From Metallyticus violacea (lineage: Eukaryota; Arthropoda; Insecta; Mantodea; Metallyticidae), in assembly GCA_030762175.1 (NCBI GenBank), contig CM060831.1, positions 27,208,001-27,272,000 of the forward strand: a DNA stretch of 64,000 nucleotides, given 5' to 3'. The notes below the pieces were generated by a model, which worked only from the letters and a program-made list of their open reading frames with translations, had not been told where the DNA came from and did not search any database. Shown here one piece after another: positions 1-11,907 of the stretch. The translations under genes were made by a program, and so were the position numbers. Each line of letters starts with the position of its first letter. The first letter of the stretch is position 1.

Positions 1-98
1 TAACTAAGTCCACCTTCAATTTGTTACGTATAAGGGATTATATATGGTTACTAAGGAAGACTTTTAACTATAAAGTAATTGAAATTACCATACTTGTT

Positions 99-128
99 AG
101 GATTTTTTTTTTTTTTTTTTTTTTTTTT
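99..128 (+). repeat. poly(T) tract
   Basis: Nearly pure T run of about 27 nt. It may be the poly(A) tail of a reverse-strand retrocopy, but the sequence to its right (130-900) is not recognised. Confidence 0.6.
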
Positions 129-129
129 A

Positions 130-1739
130 ATACAGGTTTAGATGCACTTGCATTTGTCCACAGTTCTTTTGTGCAACAAGGAGAGTAAGGCAACAACAGT
201 TGGAGAAAGGAACTCAGGATGAATGCAGGTGCATCCCAATATGTCCTGAATATAAAAATGTTCATTAAGTTCCATTGTCAAAATCCAATGAAATATGGTA
301 ATTATGTCCACGATGTTCAGTTCATGGCATCTAGGTTCATGGTCAGTAAATTCATTGTTTTTTAAATGTTTATAGTGCAATAGCAAAGATACACTAGACT
401 AAGTAATTGGTGCATTAGAAGTAATGAATGTCATACAAGAAAGAAATATGCAGGTATCAAGTAGGAGAAAGAATAAATTCCAATGTCATCTAGTGAGTGT
501 TGCAGAAACTAGACATGTGATGAGTGTACTGAGTCAAATATAGAGTGCAGCAGCAGTGTCATATGTTCATGTAGTTTCCTATCCTATTTATTGTCATTCT
601 CCCATGGAGTAGAGTGGATATAAGTCATGATGTCAGCCCCATGCATTATTAATGCTTTCCAGCATACAAGGGTCTTATTTGATATGAATACCTTTTGAGT
701 ATCAGAAACGTATCTCTAGTGTATTATGAAAATATCATATAGAGCCATTTCACTGTAATAATAGTTTTATAACAAAATTTAGAGAATAAGGCAAATTGTT
801 AAACTATCAAATCATGAAAGCAACTTTTATTCCTTCATTGAATTAGGAAAAGCATGCTGTTAATCTTAAAGAAATGGCAGAGCATTAACTGCTTCAGTAC
901 TCTCATATAGAAGTTCATCATTGCAGTTCAGATACTAGAAAGTTGGTTTGTCTGCTAGTGGGCTTGGGTTCAGTTTCCAATATGCTTCCTAGGTGAAGGT
1001 TTTTCCCAGAGTTTTCCCTTGCCTTGTAAAGGTTAATAGCAGATAAATTAGAGGTAATGGATTCCAGAAGCATTTGCACTATAATTTTGTTTATTCCATC
1101 TACTGTATCACTAGACCTTGGCAAGACTTTTAACACCAAAATTCTCATATAGTAAGAACAAAGCTTATTTATGCTGCAGGAATAGCTGAGCAAGAAATTG
1201 CCACTTCCTGATTATATGATTACTTTCTTAAATATGAACAATGATGCATGAAAATGCTGCAAAACCAGCCTTAAGTTCATTGGATAAATCAGTTATGTGA
1301 GTCTTAACTTTCAAAAATATTGGCTGTAGTTATTGGAGGTTATGGTGTGAAACACCTTTTTAGATAAGGGAGAGTGACAGATTTGGGATTCTTTTTGAGG
1401 AACCATATCCAGAAATTTGCAATAGTGATGTAAGAGATGGTTTTTGAGAGCAGCGGTCTGTTAGGATTAGTAGGAATTCACAACAGTTACAAATGTTCTG
1501 GCAGGAGACTAGTAGCCAGGTAGAGGAAGCACTTCACCAATAGCTGCAGTATTCATGGGCTTCTAAAGGTAAACAACTGGGTCCAAAAAGTAATATAATG
1601 TTTATTAAATAATCAACCAAAAAATACAACATTAGTATGTGTAAGAAACAAGTTATGGAGTAATTTTTTTCTATTCCCCTTTATAACTAAGATGGTGGTT
1701 GTATAGAAATGGGGATGTATTTAAATAGATAATTAAAGT
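130..1739. other. no recognisable gene
   Basis: AT-rich sequence with only short chance open frames. No splice-flanked conserved coding, no recognisable transposon motif. Confidence 0.6.
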
Positions 1740-2159
1740 ATTCATTAATGCATATAAATCTTATTTTATTATAATTTTAAGTTTCATCTTCACTCTCATG
1801 AAATTAGTCACTTTTGTCTCAATTTTCCTAAATAGCTATTTTCTTTATATTGGTATCTGATCTCAAATTTAAAACTGTCCTACCTCTTATATTCATTTGT
1901 AATTTATTCCAAGTTGGTAAAAGAAATTCTTCTCTCCAAAATTTTGTCTGTTCACATTCCAAGATACAATGCCAAATATTATCCAAATGCTCTCAAATGC
2001 TACCCCTTCTCTCTTTACTTTATCATATATTTCAACATATTTCTCTATTTCCCAGTAATTTTTTAATGTTTTATATACTTTTAAGGATTTTTTGTGGTCC
2101 ATAAGTTCTGTTTTTTAATATCCTCCATTTTAGTTTTAATCTGATTCCAAAATTCTACC

Positions 2160-2163
<4 letters not shown>

Positions 2164-2203
<40 letters not shown>
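2164..2203 (+). repeat. (TC)n microsatellite
   Basis: About 40 bp of uninterrupted CT dinucleotides. Confidence 0.95.
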
Positions 2204-2206
<3 letters not shown>

Positions 2207-2525
2207 CATTATGCTCCCATGCCAATTTCTTGAAAAAATTTCAGAATTTTATTTATTCAGGTTTCTTTTCCTTTGATTTTCTCTTGAGCTATCAAGCATT
2301 GCATGAACTAATTCTCAACATCAAACCAACAAATTCTATACTAGAATTTCAGAGCTCCTAATCTTTCTAGTTTCATTAGGGCAACTTCATTGGAAGGGGG
2401 TCTAGGTAAACCAGGAGTCAATGTACAAATTTTTTTGTATTACATTTATCCTTTATCTGGTCCCCAAATTTCACTTTCATGTAACATTTATTTTCTACAG
2501 TTGGACCATATATTAATTCCAACTG

Positions 2526-2790
2526 TAAGCGACATGGGTGGCCAAATCGGCACAGACTCATGAATAACAGGAGTTCTATTAGGGCCGTCCTCTCTGGTTG
2601 AGATTTTTTCCAGATTTTCCTCAGTCCTCATAATTGGCAAATGCCGGGAAGAACCCTAAACTTAGACCTGGAACACTTACTTCCTTTAAAAAAAAAATTC
2701 CCAATAGGTACAATTTTATCTCATATCATCAGTATCCACTGCCTCTGATGCCTCAATAATTAAAACAGAATTTAAACACTATTCAAAATT
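2526..2790 (+). mobile_element. SINE family A, copy 1 (diverged)
   Basis: Shares its full layout with the copies at 26191, 29891 and 30633: a GACATGGGTGGCC head (tRNA A-box-like), a block with CCTCAGTCCTCATAA, CTTAGACCTGGAA, a run of A, then ATCATCAGTATCCAC and a terminal AAACACTATTCAAAA. The B-box region is degraded, so this is an old copy. It lies inside the LINE at 1740-3180. Confidence 0.75.
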
Positions 2791-3471
2791 CTAACCACAT
2801 TATTTTTATATTGATTATTTTATTTATACAATAACTTTTAAAGAGGTTTGTTTTTGTTTATGATTTTATTGTTGTAATTATATTGATTATAATTTTCTGT
2901 AGTTATAATAGCTGCACTCATAGCCATTTTTTCATCTGCCACTGCCTTCTACCTTACTTCTGTGATCACTTCAGCTTGCATTACTAGACAATTTGAACAC
3001 CAAAATAATCCATTATGCTAACCACTTTAATTTCTACTCCTTCCCACCACCATTTTTCAATTTACACCATTTTTTGGTGTAGGTGTTTGTTTGCCTTTAA
3101 ACCCCATTTTTTACAAAATCTGCTTATAGCTTCTAATGTTCTTTTTAGTCCAATAAGTAAAGTTTTAATGCTAGAATGATACCAGTTAATGGAAATAACA
3201 AAATAAATTAATTGTAGTTTTTACTTTGTTATATCTTAAAATTCTGTTCCATTCAAATGCTCACATAAGGTATTAGCTCATTTAGTGAAACTATGAATAA
3301 ACTCGTCACCACATCTGGCCATGAAAATACAACATTAAAAAACTCAAATTACAGTAAGTTAGGTATTCTCCTTAACAAGAAAATCTAGTGAAGCAAAAAA
3401 TTGATATTTTCCCTCATTACATTATTTCCCAGCCTGTCAAAAACACTTCTTAAAAATTGGGTTTTCTAATT

Positions 3472-4495
3472 CAATTTGGAATCGAACACAGTGAAACATG
3501 CACATATATCTCTGTGAGTCGGAATATTAGAACACAATAAATTAAAATAATTCTTAATTTTTATTCTTAATAAAATGTAAGAATAAACTTGAATTTGGCA
3601 TCTACAGAAAGAACGCACATACAGACAATTATATCAAAGCCCACAGTTTCAATCCAAGATCACACAAGGAAGCAGCATTCAACAGCATGATTAATAAATA
3701 TAACACTGAACAAAGAAGAATGCAATAATGAATATCTACACATAATAGAAGCAGCTAAATCTAATGGGTTCAACAAACAGATGATTAACCAGAAAATCAA
3801 AAGATTCCAAAAACAAAAAAAGAATTTAACAAATAACAACTTTGAGTAATTTAACAAAGGAAAAAACTTTTAAAAGGTTCACTTATCATCTGTCAGCTAA
3901 TAAGAAATTTCAAAAAAATTTTAAGCAGTATAATATTATCTTAGCACCTCAAAATAGATACAGTGTAAAAAATTTATTGAAATTAAACAAAATCGATTCC
4001 AGGCCCAAAGAAGAAATATATGGTATTTACCAAATTAATTGTAAGGATTGTGAAAAGGTATATTGGGAAAGACAAAGAGAAATATAGGCATTAGGTTGAA
4101 GGAGCATTGGAGAAACATCCGTTACAAACAAATAGATAAATCGGCTGTGGCAACAAATTTTTGGAATGAATACCAAGAAATAGAAAAAGGCATCCAGTTA
4201 TTAAAAACTGTTCAACAACCAAAAGAGCTAAATATATGGGAAAGGATTTATATAAAAAAACATGAGTGTAACCTTATGAATTTTGAATCCCAGAAGTAGA
4301 CAATACCTTATTTAAGTTCATCACAAGACCACAAGAGTTCACCTGGATTCCTACCTATCCAACTTCTATGAATGATCCATTAGTCGTAAACAGCTGATGA
4401 TGTGGAAAAAATGTCCACGAAACATATGTCCTGAGTAAAATCTCATTTAAGTGAAACCAGAAAGAGTGTTCTAATATTCTGACTCACAGAGATAT
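3472..4495 (+). mobile_element. Penelope-like element 1 (PLE-1): RT C-terminus plus GIY-YIG endonuclease, with TSD
   Basis: Flanked by a perfect 13-bp direct repeat GGGTTTTCTAATT (3459-3471 and 4496-4508). Inside, + strand frames give the PLE RT end (FGIYRKNAHTDNYIKAHSFN, 3590-3655), a linker, then GIYQINCKDC followed in the next frame by GKTKRNIGIRLKEHW. Together these are the GIY-YIG endonuclease of canonical Penelope-like retroelements. A 1-base frameshift falls at the YIG motif (about 4065). The 5' end is truncated before the catalytic RT motifs. A hammerhead-like motif lies at 4393-4430. The first ~65 bp are an inverted copy of the 3' terminal sequence (compare 3508-3536 with 4464-4495), so the element ends form an inverted pair. 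Confidence 0.85.
4385..4440 (+). ncRNA. hammerhead-ribozyme-like motif of PLE-1
   Basis: Core CTGATGA at 4394-4400, one extra T, stem II GTGGA/TCCAC (4402-4406 with 4414-4418), GAAA at 4419-4422, a two-pair stem III (AC/GT around ATAT) and the cleavage triplet GTC at 4428-4430. Stem I begins with CAG (4391-4393) against CTG (4431-4433). All invariant core bases are present. The extra base between core and stem II is also seen in the other copies. Hammerhead motifs are an established feature of many PLEs; activity is not shown here. Confidence 0.75.
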
Positions 4496-4508
4496 GGGTT
4501 TTCTAATT

Positions 4509-6870
4509 TTATTATTTCCTTATTTTATTTACATTTATGGTTTACTAATATTATATGAAAGTGTAGTTTGCCAAGTCTTCTTTTAGAAACTTATGGACTG
4601 GACTTTAGGATTAACAAAGGAAGGCTTTCATCTCAAAGAGGAATTTTCAGTTAAAATTTTTGAGATTTAGCTCACATTGATAAAAGCATTCATCTGTGTA
4701 ACACTTTGGCAGATATAGGCTAATACTTACACTTCTACAAAAATATACTGAGGATTCTCTATAAAAAGCATACAAAACAGCATGGAATATGGAAATAGGC
4801 ACAACAAACAAAAGCAAAACCGAACAGTCTTCTAAATCACATTGGATAGATGAAAAACCAAATGTGTCCTGAATTACATTTTTGAAGTTGGGGGCTTGTA
4901 TTAATTTACATAACTGGCTGTCTGTCAGAAATAATGAAGCTTAGGGCAATATACTGCAGCAGAAGCTGGTTATAAATAACCAAAGTGCATGTTTATAATA
5001 ACGCTTGATTTTTCAATTTAAGTTTAGGACTATCAACCAGAGTTTTTACATAATTTGTTATCTTTCCTGCATATATTTTGTTTTGTCGAAAGAAATAGAC
5101 GTACAATAATAGTAGTGGTGGTGGTAGTGGTAATGGTAATTGTTTTATATAGGATCTTTGTGTATATTTTTGAAGAAATGTTTTGGTCAATATATCACTG
5201 TATGCTTCAGTATTCCTGACAGTCAGCTGGATATGTAAATCCTATACAAGTTGCTAACTTCAAAAATGTACTTCAGGCAACATTTGATTTTTCATCAATG
5301 AAAAGTGACTCAGAAGATCGTTCAGATGTAACTTTTGCATGTTGGGCTTATTATTGTACTTTCCACTGTTTCATATTATTGAAGAATCCTCATGTTCATT
5401 TTGAAGAAGTTATTAGGCAGTGTCAGCCAAACAAAGTGTCACAACAGAATAATACTTTATATGGTATTCATCATCATTTTTAAGTAAATCTCTATACAAA
5501 TTTTTGACTGAAAATTCCTGTTCAAACAAAAACTTCCCTTGTCATAGATAGTAGGGTATGCCTTTGAAAGCCCATTAAAACAGCAAAACACTATAATTTC
5601 TTGTGATTACATAGACTGGTATTGAAATGAAGGTAGTTCAATAACAAAAAAAAAAATCATTGTTAATGATGTGTTCTTTCATATATCATTGTAGGCAAAA
5701 CTAGGTATGCTGTAAAAATGTGCTTGAATGTTCAAGAACCTTATAAGACATGTAAGCAAAATAATTTTATATGGAAGAAATATTAATGTGAGTAATGTCA
5801 ATTTTTTTATTTATTTTTTTTTTTCTCTCCGTTTAACAGAAATTAATATTGACTTCAGTTTATATTGACCATTCCCATGAAGATTGAGTGCATTTTAGGC
5901 AATACTTTTAATAAGAATAACATCAGATGATTTATATTATTGTGAGTAAAATTATTATATTTAATTTAATCATGTGATTTTTAGATTCACAAATAACAAT
6001 TTTGCAAAGTGAAATTCATTACTTTGTGTATTATGAAATTAGTATAATGATACATGTTAAAACTGCTGTAATGAAACTGCATGCTTTTAAAGGGTGAACA
6101 AATCTTGTTGTCAAAAGCAGTTTACAGAACACTGAATAATTGCTCAAAAATACTATAAAACTTTAAGAGAAACTATATTTTCAGTGTGTGACTAAGCATG
6201 AGATAAGAACAGTTATGTGTTTCATATACATCTAATCGCTTGCTCCAATGCAGGTCTGTTTAATGAACAATTTTAAAAAAGGTATTAATGTTAAAACTTT
6301 AGTGCCCAATTATATGTTGACATTGTCATGGTATGTACCAATATGCATACAACAAAAATAACAACTTGATATAATAGTTATGAAATGAAAATTACATTTA
6401 AAAATGAGAATGAACTTTGTCAGATGGTGAAAGACAAAAGCTGAACAAGATTCCAAGGGTTTAGCAAAATTCTTCCCCTCAGTATTTTTTTCTTTGTCAG
6501 AAATTACTCACTTTTGGCTAATACACCAGAAATAAAAAAAGAAGATTCAAATGGTTCCCTATATAATACATTTAGTATTTAAACCGGCAATCATTTGAGC
6601 CTCAAGCAATAGCTGCAAGCACTACTTGTAAGCATCTCTATTTCATCAGGTAAATGTTATTGTCAGCTAGTCCAGTGTGTTGCTTATAGCTATCATCTTT
6701 CATTATAAGGTAAATGAAGATAAATTTGGAAATTCCTAATTCATTTCATTAATGGTCTAAATGATTTGTAGTATTTAGTACTAAGTATTTCACAGTTTTG
6801 TTTGCCCATTTCATGGCAGCTGGCAAATTGGCAGTCACAGCGGTAACTCCCAGCAAAAAAGATGTAGTAT
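4509..6870. other. no recognisable gene
   Basis: AT-rich, only short chance frames. No conserved protein motif, SINE or PLE tail seen on either strand. Confidence 0.55.
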
Positions 6871-6879
6871 ATGTGCAAC

Positions 6880-7701
6880 TGATTCAAGTGCTTGAAATTA
6901 TAACCACAATTATGTTCTTTATTATCCTACTACATCTACACATTTCTGGCATTTTTTTTAGAAAATTGTCATTATCATGCATTAGTGAGCAATTTCTTAT
7001 ATGATATTTTCTTTCAGTTCTTCTAATGTAGTGGGGTTTGTTCCATTTGCTATATTTTTGCAACTTTCACCCATAAATGAAAGCTATGTGCTGTCAGATC
7101 AGTAAACTGCAGGTCATAATCTTCTTCTAATTACTCTATCTTCAAAAATTTCTTAAATGAAATTTAATAACTCGGGTGTGATGGCTGTCTTGGTGGAAAA
7201 ACCCAGATTGACATTCAGTATATCAGTTGTTTAAAAAATGATGTGAGTATGTCAGTCCTGTACCTTTCTGCATTTATTGTATTCTCGAAAAAGATAGGTT
7301 ATATTACTCTATGCATTTACTGCATAGAGGGTTTTTCTCATCATGCAAGGGGAATTAATCAAGTACTCTATTAGGTATCTGTTGATTGCTTTTAAATGTG
7401 AGCACATAAATGGAACCATGCTTCATTAGTAAAGAATATTAAGAATGGATTAATTATCCTATCTTTAACATTCCATAGCATCCAATTAAAGAAATGTTCC
7501 CAAATATCGTGATCACTTCTCTGCAACTCATGGAGAAAGCGACTTTGTATGCTTTCGCGTTTAAAGTGACTCATTTTCAGGAGATGAACTGATGTTTTTG
7601 AATAACAATTTTCTAAAAAGATGCCAGATATGTGTGGGGACAACATTTTCAACATCTATCTTAAGGTATGTGCTTATTTTCAATTGTGAGAACTATCATA
7701 C
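6880..7701 (-). pseudogene. decayed DDE transposase (Tc1/mariner-superfamily type), reverse strand
   Basis: Reverse-strand frames give in order: HELQRSDHDIWEHFFNWMLW and FFTNEAWFHLCAHI (around the first catalytic-Asp region, here changed to N-E), VIXPIFFENTINAERYR (about 7290-7250), and TLEELKENI near 7030-7010, with CVDVVG close to the C-terminus. This order matches transposases commonly annotated in insects with a TDEAHFHL block. Multiple stops and frame changes; the DGA-type central motif is lost. Its N-terminal half probably lay to the right, where a SINE is inserted at 7715. Confidence 0.7.
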
Positions 7702-7714
7702 ATCTGCTTTGCCA

Positions 7715-8017
7715 TCGGTCCTGGTGGTGTAGTGGTTGCCATGCTTGCCTCCTAAACCCAAAACGTGGGTTCGAACCCGGTCAGGACTGATGGATTTTTT
7801 TCGGGCATAAAAATCCTAAGTATGGCTTCCTTCGGAAGGGAAGTAAACTAAACCCGTGGGTCCCATGTCGTACATTTGCGGCACGAAAAAGAACCTCAAG
7901 CCTGAAAGAGAGGCCTCTGAGCAAAATTTGTCGGCCGTTTCATGCCCTGAGTTGAATGGGCTGCTGATGACCTGAGATGTTAAAGAGCATCCATAAATAA
8001 ATTGATCAAAAAAAAAA
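7715..8017 (+). mobile_element. SINE family B with tRNA-like head and 13-bp TSD
   Basis: The 5' 70 bp fold like a tRNA: GGTCCTG (7717-7723) can pair with CAGGACT (7782-7788). An A-box TGGTGTAGTGG and a B-box GGTTCGAACCC are intact. A 230-bp unrelated body follows, ending in A10. Target-site duplication ATCTRCTTTGCCA at 7702-7714 and 8018-8030 (one mismatch). Clear Pol III internal promoter, A tail and TSD make this a retroposed SINE. Only copy of this family seen in the window. Confidence 0.9.
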
Positions 8018-8030
8018 ATCTACTTTGCCA

Positions 8031-10055
8031 AGAGTTACTGTTCTGATTGTGAAGTGCCAACTGCTGTGAAATAGGTAACAAAACCATGAAATATATGGTA
8101 TATAATATTTAAGACTTAAAACATGGGATTAAAATACAGTGAATCATTTGTGGTGACCTTTAGATCTTAATTTATGCAAGCATTGACATGATTCCTTCTA
8201 AAGCCAATACAGTATTCATTATGTATGAATATATTCCCTTTATATCATTCTTTTATAAGCTCTTAAATTTCTTTTGTCACTGGTTCAGTCATCAGTGCTA
8301 AAAAATGTTACTAAAAACTAAATAGATATTTAATTACTTTTAGGTAAATGTGTGTTTGTTTTTCTCCTTTGTTGATTATAGTGTTTCATTCCATTGCACG
8401 ATTTCATCACTTGTTAATTAAAAAAATACAATGCTTGTTAAATGCAATTAGGCCTTTGCAATAACTACATTGTACATTAAAAATGTTTGGTAATGATAGT
8501 TCAGGACAAATAAATATGAAACTACAAATTAAATGTACAAATACACTCAAAGCAAATAAGTTGCATATAAAGCATTTATAAGAAATATTAAATTCACTGC
8601 AGTTCCAAATTTTGTTTTAAAAAAAATATGTTATAAAATTGATAATGCCCATGCACAGTGGAACTTGTTCTCTTTCTTTCACCAGCAAGCCGACAACTGA
8701 CTTGCACGCTGTGTTTGACTGAAGGCATCAGACTTAGATATTTCTCATTTGTTTCTTCAAGTATTAATACTATTATTTTTACTATTATATTATGCTGGTT
8801 CTATCTAAACTTTGAGTTATTTTGCTAGCATTTCTATTATATTTAAAATATTTTCTTGTAAACATTAGCCCTGTTGCATATAAGGACTTAACCACCAAGA
8901 GCACATGAGGACATGAAGCTTTTTATAAGCTTGCAATTCACTCATTTCATTGGTAATATAAGTTAGCATGGTATAACATTAATTCTTCCCTGAATGAAAA
9001 CACTATCATTTTTTGTTTTCAAAATAATGTACAGGTAAGGAAGAAGTTAACAATTACTCCAAATGATCATCTGAACAATGCAGAACAACAGAGGTGTGTA
9101 TAGCAAGCCAGGGTCATAGGTGGATAGGCCCTTGGTTTGTGACTTGGGTTGATGCTATAGTTCTTACTGCTTCTTCTTGCTTTCAATAGTTTATTCTCTT
9201 CAGAGCACCATATATGTAACTTCTTGAGCACATACATATAATTTTCTTTCCTTCTGCATAATTTGTATATTTTAATATTCATTCTAATGATTTTATTGAA
9301 AACAACTGATATCAGTATTACAAAATATTTATTTTAAAAAGTGGTTTCATAATTGTTAAATATTGCATAACCTATGGAACTGCAAGATGTAGCCTTTTTT
9401 TAAATAATGGCAGAAATGAAATTTTGTGTACTTAAAGTTCATGTTTAATAGCATTTTAATTGCAATCGATCCTTTATAAAAGTTGTGTTCACTGGTTAGA
9501 ATCTTTCATTTCTTTCCTTCAAGATTAAACTACAGCTACCTTGAACTTGGAAGGGATCAAAGAATGCAGAGAGCGTGCTAACATTTTACAACTATGTAAT
9601 GGTATACTTTTGTCTGCATTCCCTAGTGCTGCAAAGTAAGGGAATCCAATTACTGAACATACTAGTTTCCATGCAGTTCTACAAAAAGAGAATTGAATTT
9701 CTGAACATTCCAAATTTTTATTTAGTTAGAAACAGGAAAAACTGAGCACCAATATATGTGAATGACTATGTATATATATATATTATCACTGCAATTGCAA
9801 AATTCTTGTAAAATGCTACAGTAAAAGTTCAAATGAAATATGAATGTCTTATGAATGTACTGAGAGGAGGAAAATATTATAATGATTTATTTTTGGCAGC
9901 TGTTAATTACTTTATTTTATTATTATTTTTCATTCACTAAAGGTTCTGGGAATGTTAATATTTACATTGCTTTTGTTGTGCAGGTAATTGGGTCAGTAAC
10001 ACAGTTGCTTTTCTTCCATCATGACAATAATTGTTTGTTTATCTATCTTCATTAT
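8031..10055. other. no recognisable gene
   Basis: AT-rich. A slightly GC-richer patch at about 8645-8740 does not translate to anything recognised. Confidence 0.5.
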
Positions 10056-10180
10056 CTTGAAATTTTAATTGGAACTTGTACAGTGAAGCAGTACAGTACA
10101 GTAATGTACATTTCAACAAGTAAGTGGAACCAATAAGAGTGTGTAGTTCAACTCAATCATACAACAATTGTATTATCTTT
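10056..10180 (+). mobile_element. PLE tail fragment
   Basis: GTAAGTGGAACCAATAAGAG and the following TCAACTCAATCATACAA recur as the arm of the hairpin element at 11634-11891, and AACTTGTACAGTGAAGC is shared with that element's unpaired tail. It appears to be a shortened relative. ATTATCTT on either side is a possible short TSD. Confidence 0.55.
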
Positions 10181-11617
10181 ATTATATTTAAGATTCAAAG
10201 AGATCCCTAAACTCAAGACCATAAATTCAAAATGAGGTAGAATAATTTTCAGGTATTTCATTATATATGTGTGTACCATATTCTGTAATGGTACTGGTAA
10301 CCAGCACATATGGTATACTTAATATGAAGAAGAATTTCCTGTCTGATACTCATTTGTAGAAGAAATAAATTACCAGAAAAATAAAGAAGGAAAATCATTA
10401 GATAAATATTATAAAATTCTAAGTATTACTTTATTTTTAAACTTATATGTCTAACTGAAGCAATGCTCCACACTTTTTATAATATAAGGATGAAGTAAGA
10501 AAATAATGATCATAAAAATATAGAAAATTGATCAATATGGTTTTATATAAGGAAAAAATGTAATTCAAAACATAAATAGAAAATTCCCACCTAGCTGATT
10601 TCCCTGCTCCAAGAAGCATTACTAAAATATTTTCAAAGCTCAAGGCTACTTACAGTTCATTCTACCAACCAAATGCAAATCTATAATAATAAAAATCATA
10701 ACTCAAATCATGGGGCAAACAGTGAAAAATCTCTTCTTAATGCTATAGTTTCTTGAAAGAAGGTATTTACTAGTTATTTGACACAAAGCAAAACCATTCA
10801 AATATTTAGATAATTAATTTTGTCTAATACAAGCTTCTATGCTTGTTTCATTAATATATATTTTTTATAGTGCTTCTTTATTTACACATAAACTTAAACT
10901 TCCCTTTATGTAGTATTTTGCCAAGTTTACTTGGGAAAAAAAATAATCACATGATAGGAGGTCAACAGTAATTATATTGATGTAGAATAAATCATTATTT
11001 TCCTAACATTTAAACAGCTTTGGCTAGGAATGCTGTTTTTCAACATAACAATTATATCTCAAATACCTCACAGCAGCTTTATTATTATAATATTAGACAT
11101 TTTTAAATAACAGTTTAGTTTATTGTAAAAATAATATAATTTTATCCTGTGGAATTAACATATTTCTCATTAATACTTTAATTCTGTAATTCTTAGTTCT
11201 TCTACTTTTATGTGTGTTCTAATTTCAGCATGATTAGGACTTAAAGGATCATTGAAACAAATGATAAACTGATGCAATTTAAGGCTAAATACAAAATATG
11301 GTGAGAGACTAATTACTATTTTCATTTTATTTATGATGATCTGAACTGCTCCATTTTGTTAGCAATTATGAAAAGATATGATTATCAGGTAATGGTGAGC
11401 TGAAATTTTAGTCATTCAGAAATCTCTCATATCTATTATAGGATAAAGCCAGTGTTGCCAGATAACTGGAAAATATTTTTACAAGTTAGGGAAGACACAC
11501 TTGACAAAAATTTTTCCATGTGAAAGCTGAGAATTTTTCAAAATTGAAATTTTGAAATATAAACTTTATTTTCAGTACTTAACACTGTAAATTCATCAAT
11601 TTGTTTATGGTAAGAAA
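10181..11617. other. no recognisable gene
   Basis: AT-rich, only chance open frames. Confidence 0.5.
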
Positions 11618-11633
11618 TATACTAAAATTGACT

Positions 11634-11891
11634 AGAAATTTTAATTGAAACTTGTACAATGAAGCTAATCATATAATTCAAATCATTGTATGATTGAGTC
11701 GAACTACACACTCTCATTGCTCTACTTACTTGTTAATAATATGTAGAACTAGTTTCACAAACCCTTTGTTTACATCATCAATTGTTTCAACTGTCAACTC
11801 AACTGTTGACTCAACTAGTTCTACATATTATAAACAAGTACATGGAGCAATAAGAGTGTGTAATTTGACTCAATCATATAATGATCTTAAT
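11634..11891 (-). mobile_element. PLE-derived hairpin element with 16-bp TSD
   Basis: Perfect 16-bp direct repeat TATACTAAAATTGACT at 11618-11633 and 11892-11907. Between them two inverted arms (about 11683-11754 and 11813-11885) share TGATTGAGTCGAACTACACA-type sequence in opposite orientation. The unpaired tail (11634-11682) lies on the left, so the element reads on the reverse strand. The centre carries a reverse-strand hammerhead-like core. Confidence 0.8.
11750..11790 (-). ncRNA. hammerhead-like motif in hairpin element (degraded core)
   Basis: Reverse strand: TTGATGA (complement of 11775-11781, C3 changed to T), a weak AAAC/GTTT stem II, GAAA (complement of 11753-11756), then C-TA-GTT as short stem III and a GTT cleavage triplet. 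Confidence 0.5.
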
Positions 11892-11907
11892 TATACTAAA
11901 ATTGACT

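Larger units (their letters stand above)
1740..3180 (-). mobile_element. LINE 3' half (RT thumb to C-terminal zinc-knuckle region), degraded
   Basis: Reverse-strand translation in mixed frames gives a reverse-transcriptase thumb region at about 3170-2860 (CKKWGLKAN, then IMDYFGVQIV). A following segment at about 2480-2300 resembles the post-RT region. At about 1980-1920 there is an HCILECEQTK motif like the His-Cys of the C-terminal CCHC found in many non-LTR retrotransposons. Stops and frameshifts are frequent. A SINE at 2526-2790 splits it, and a (TC)n microsatellite lies inside at about 2164-2203. Family not assigned. Confidence 0.6.

Noticed and set aside
7717..7788. Possible functional tRNA gene
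   Set aside because: The A-box, B-box and acceptor pairing are tRNA-like, but the unit is the head of a SINE with body, A tail and TSD.
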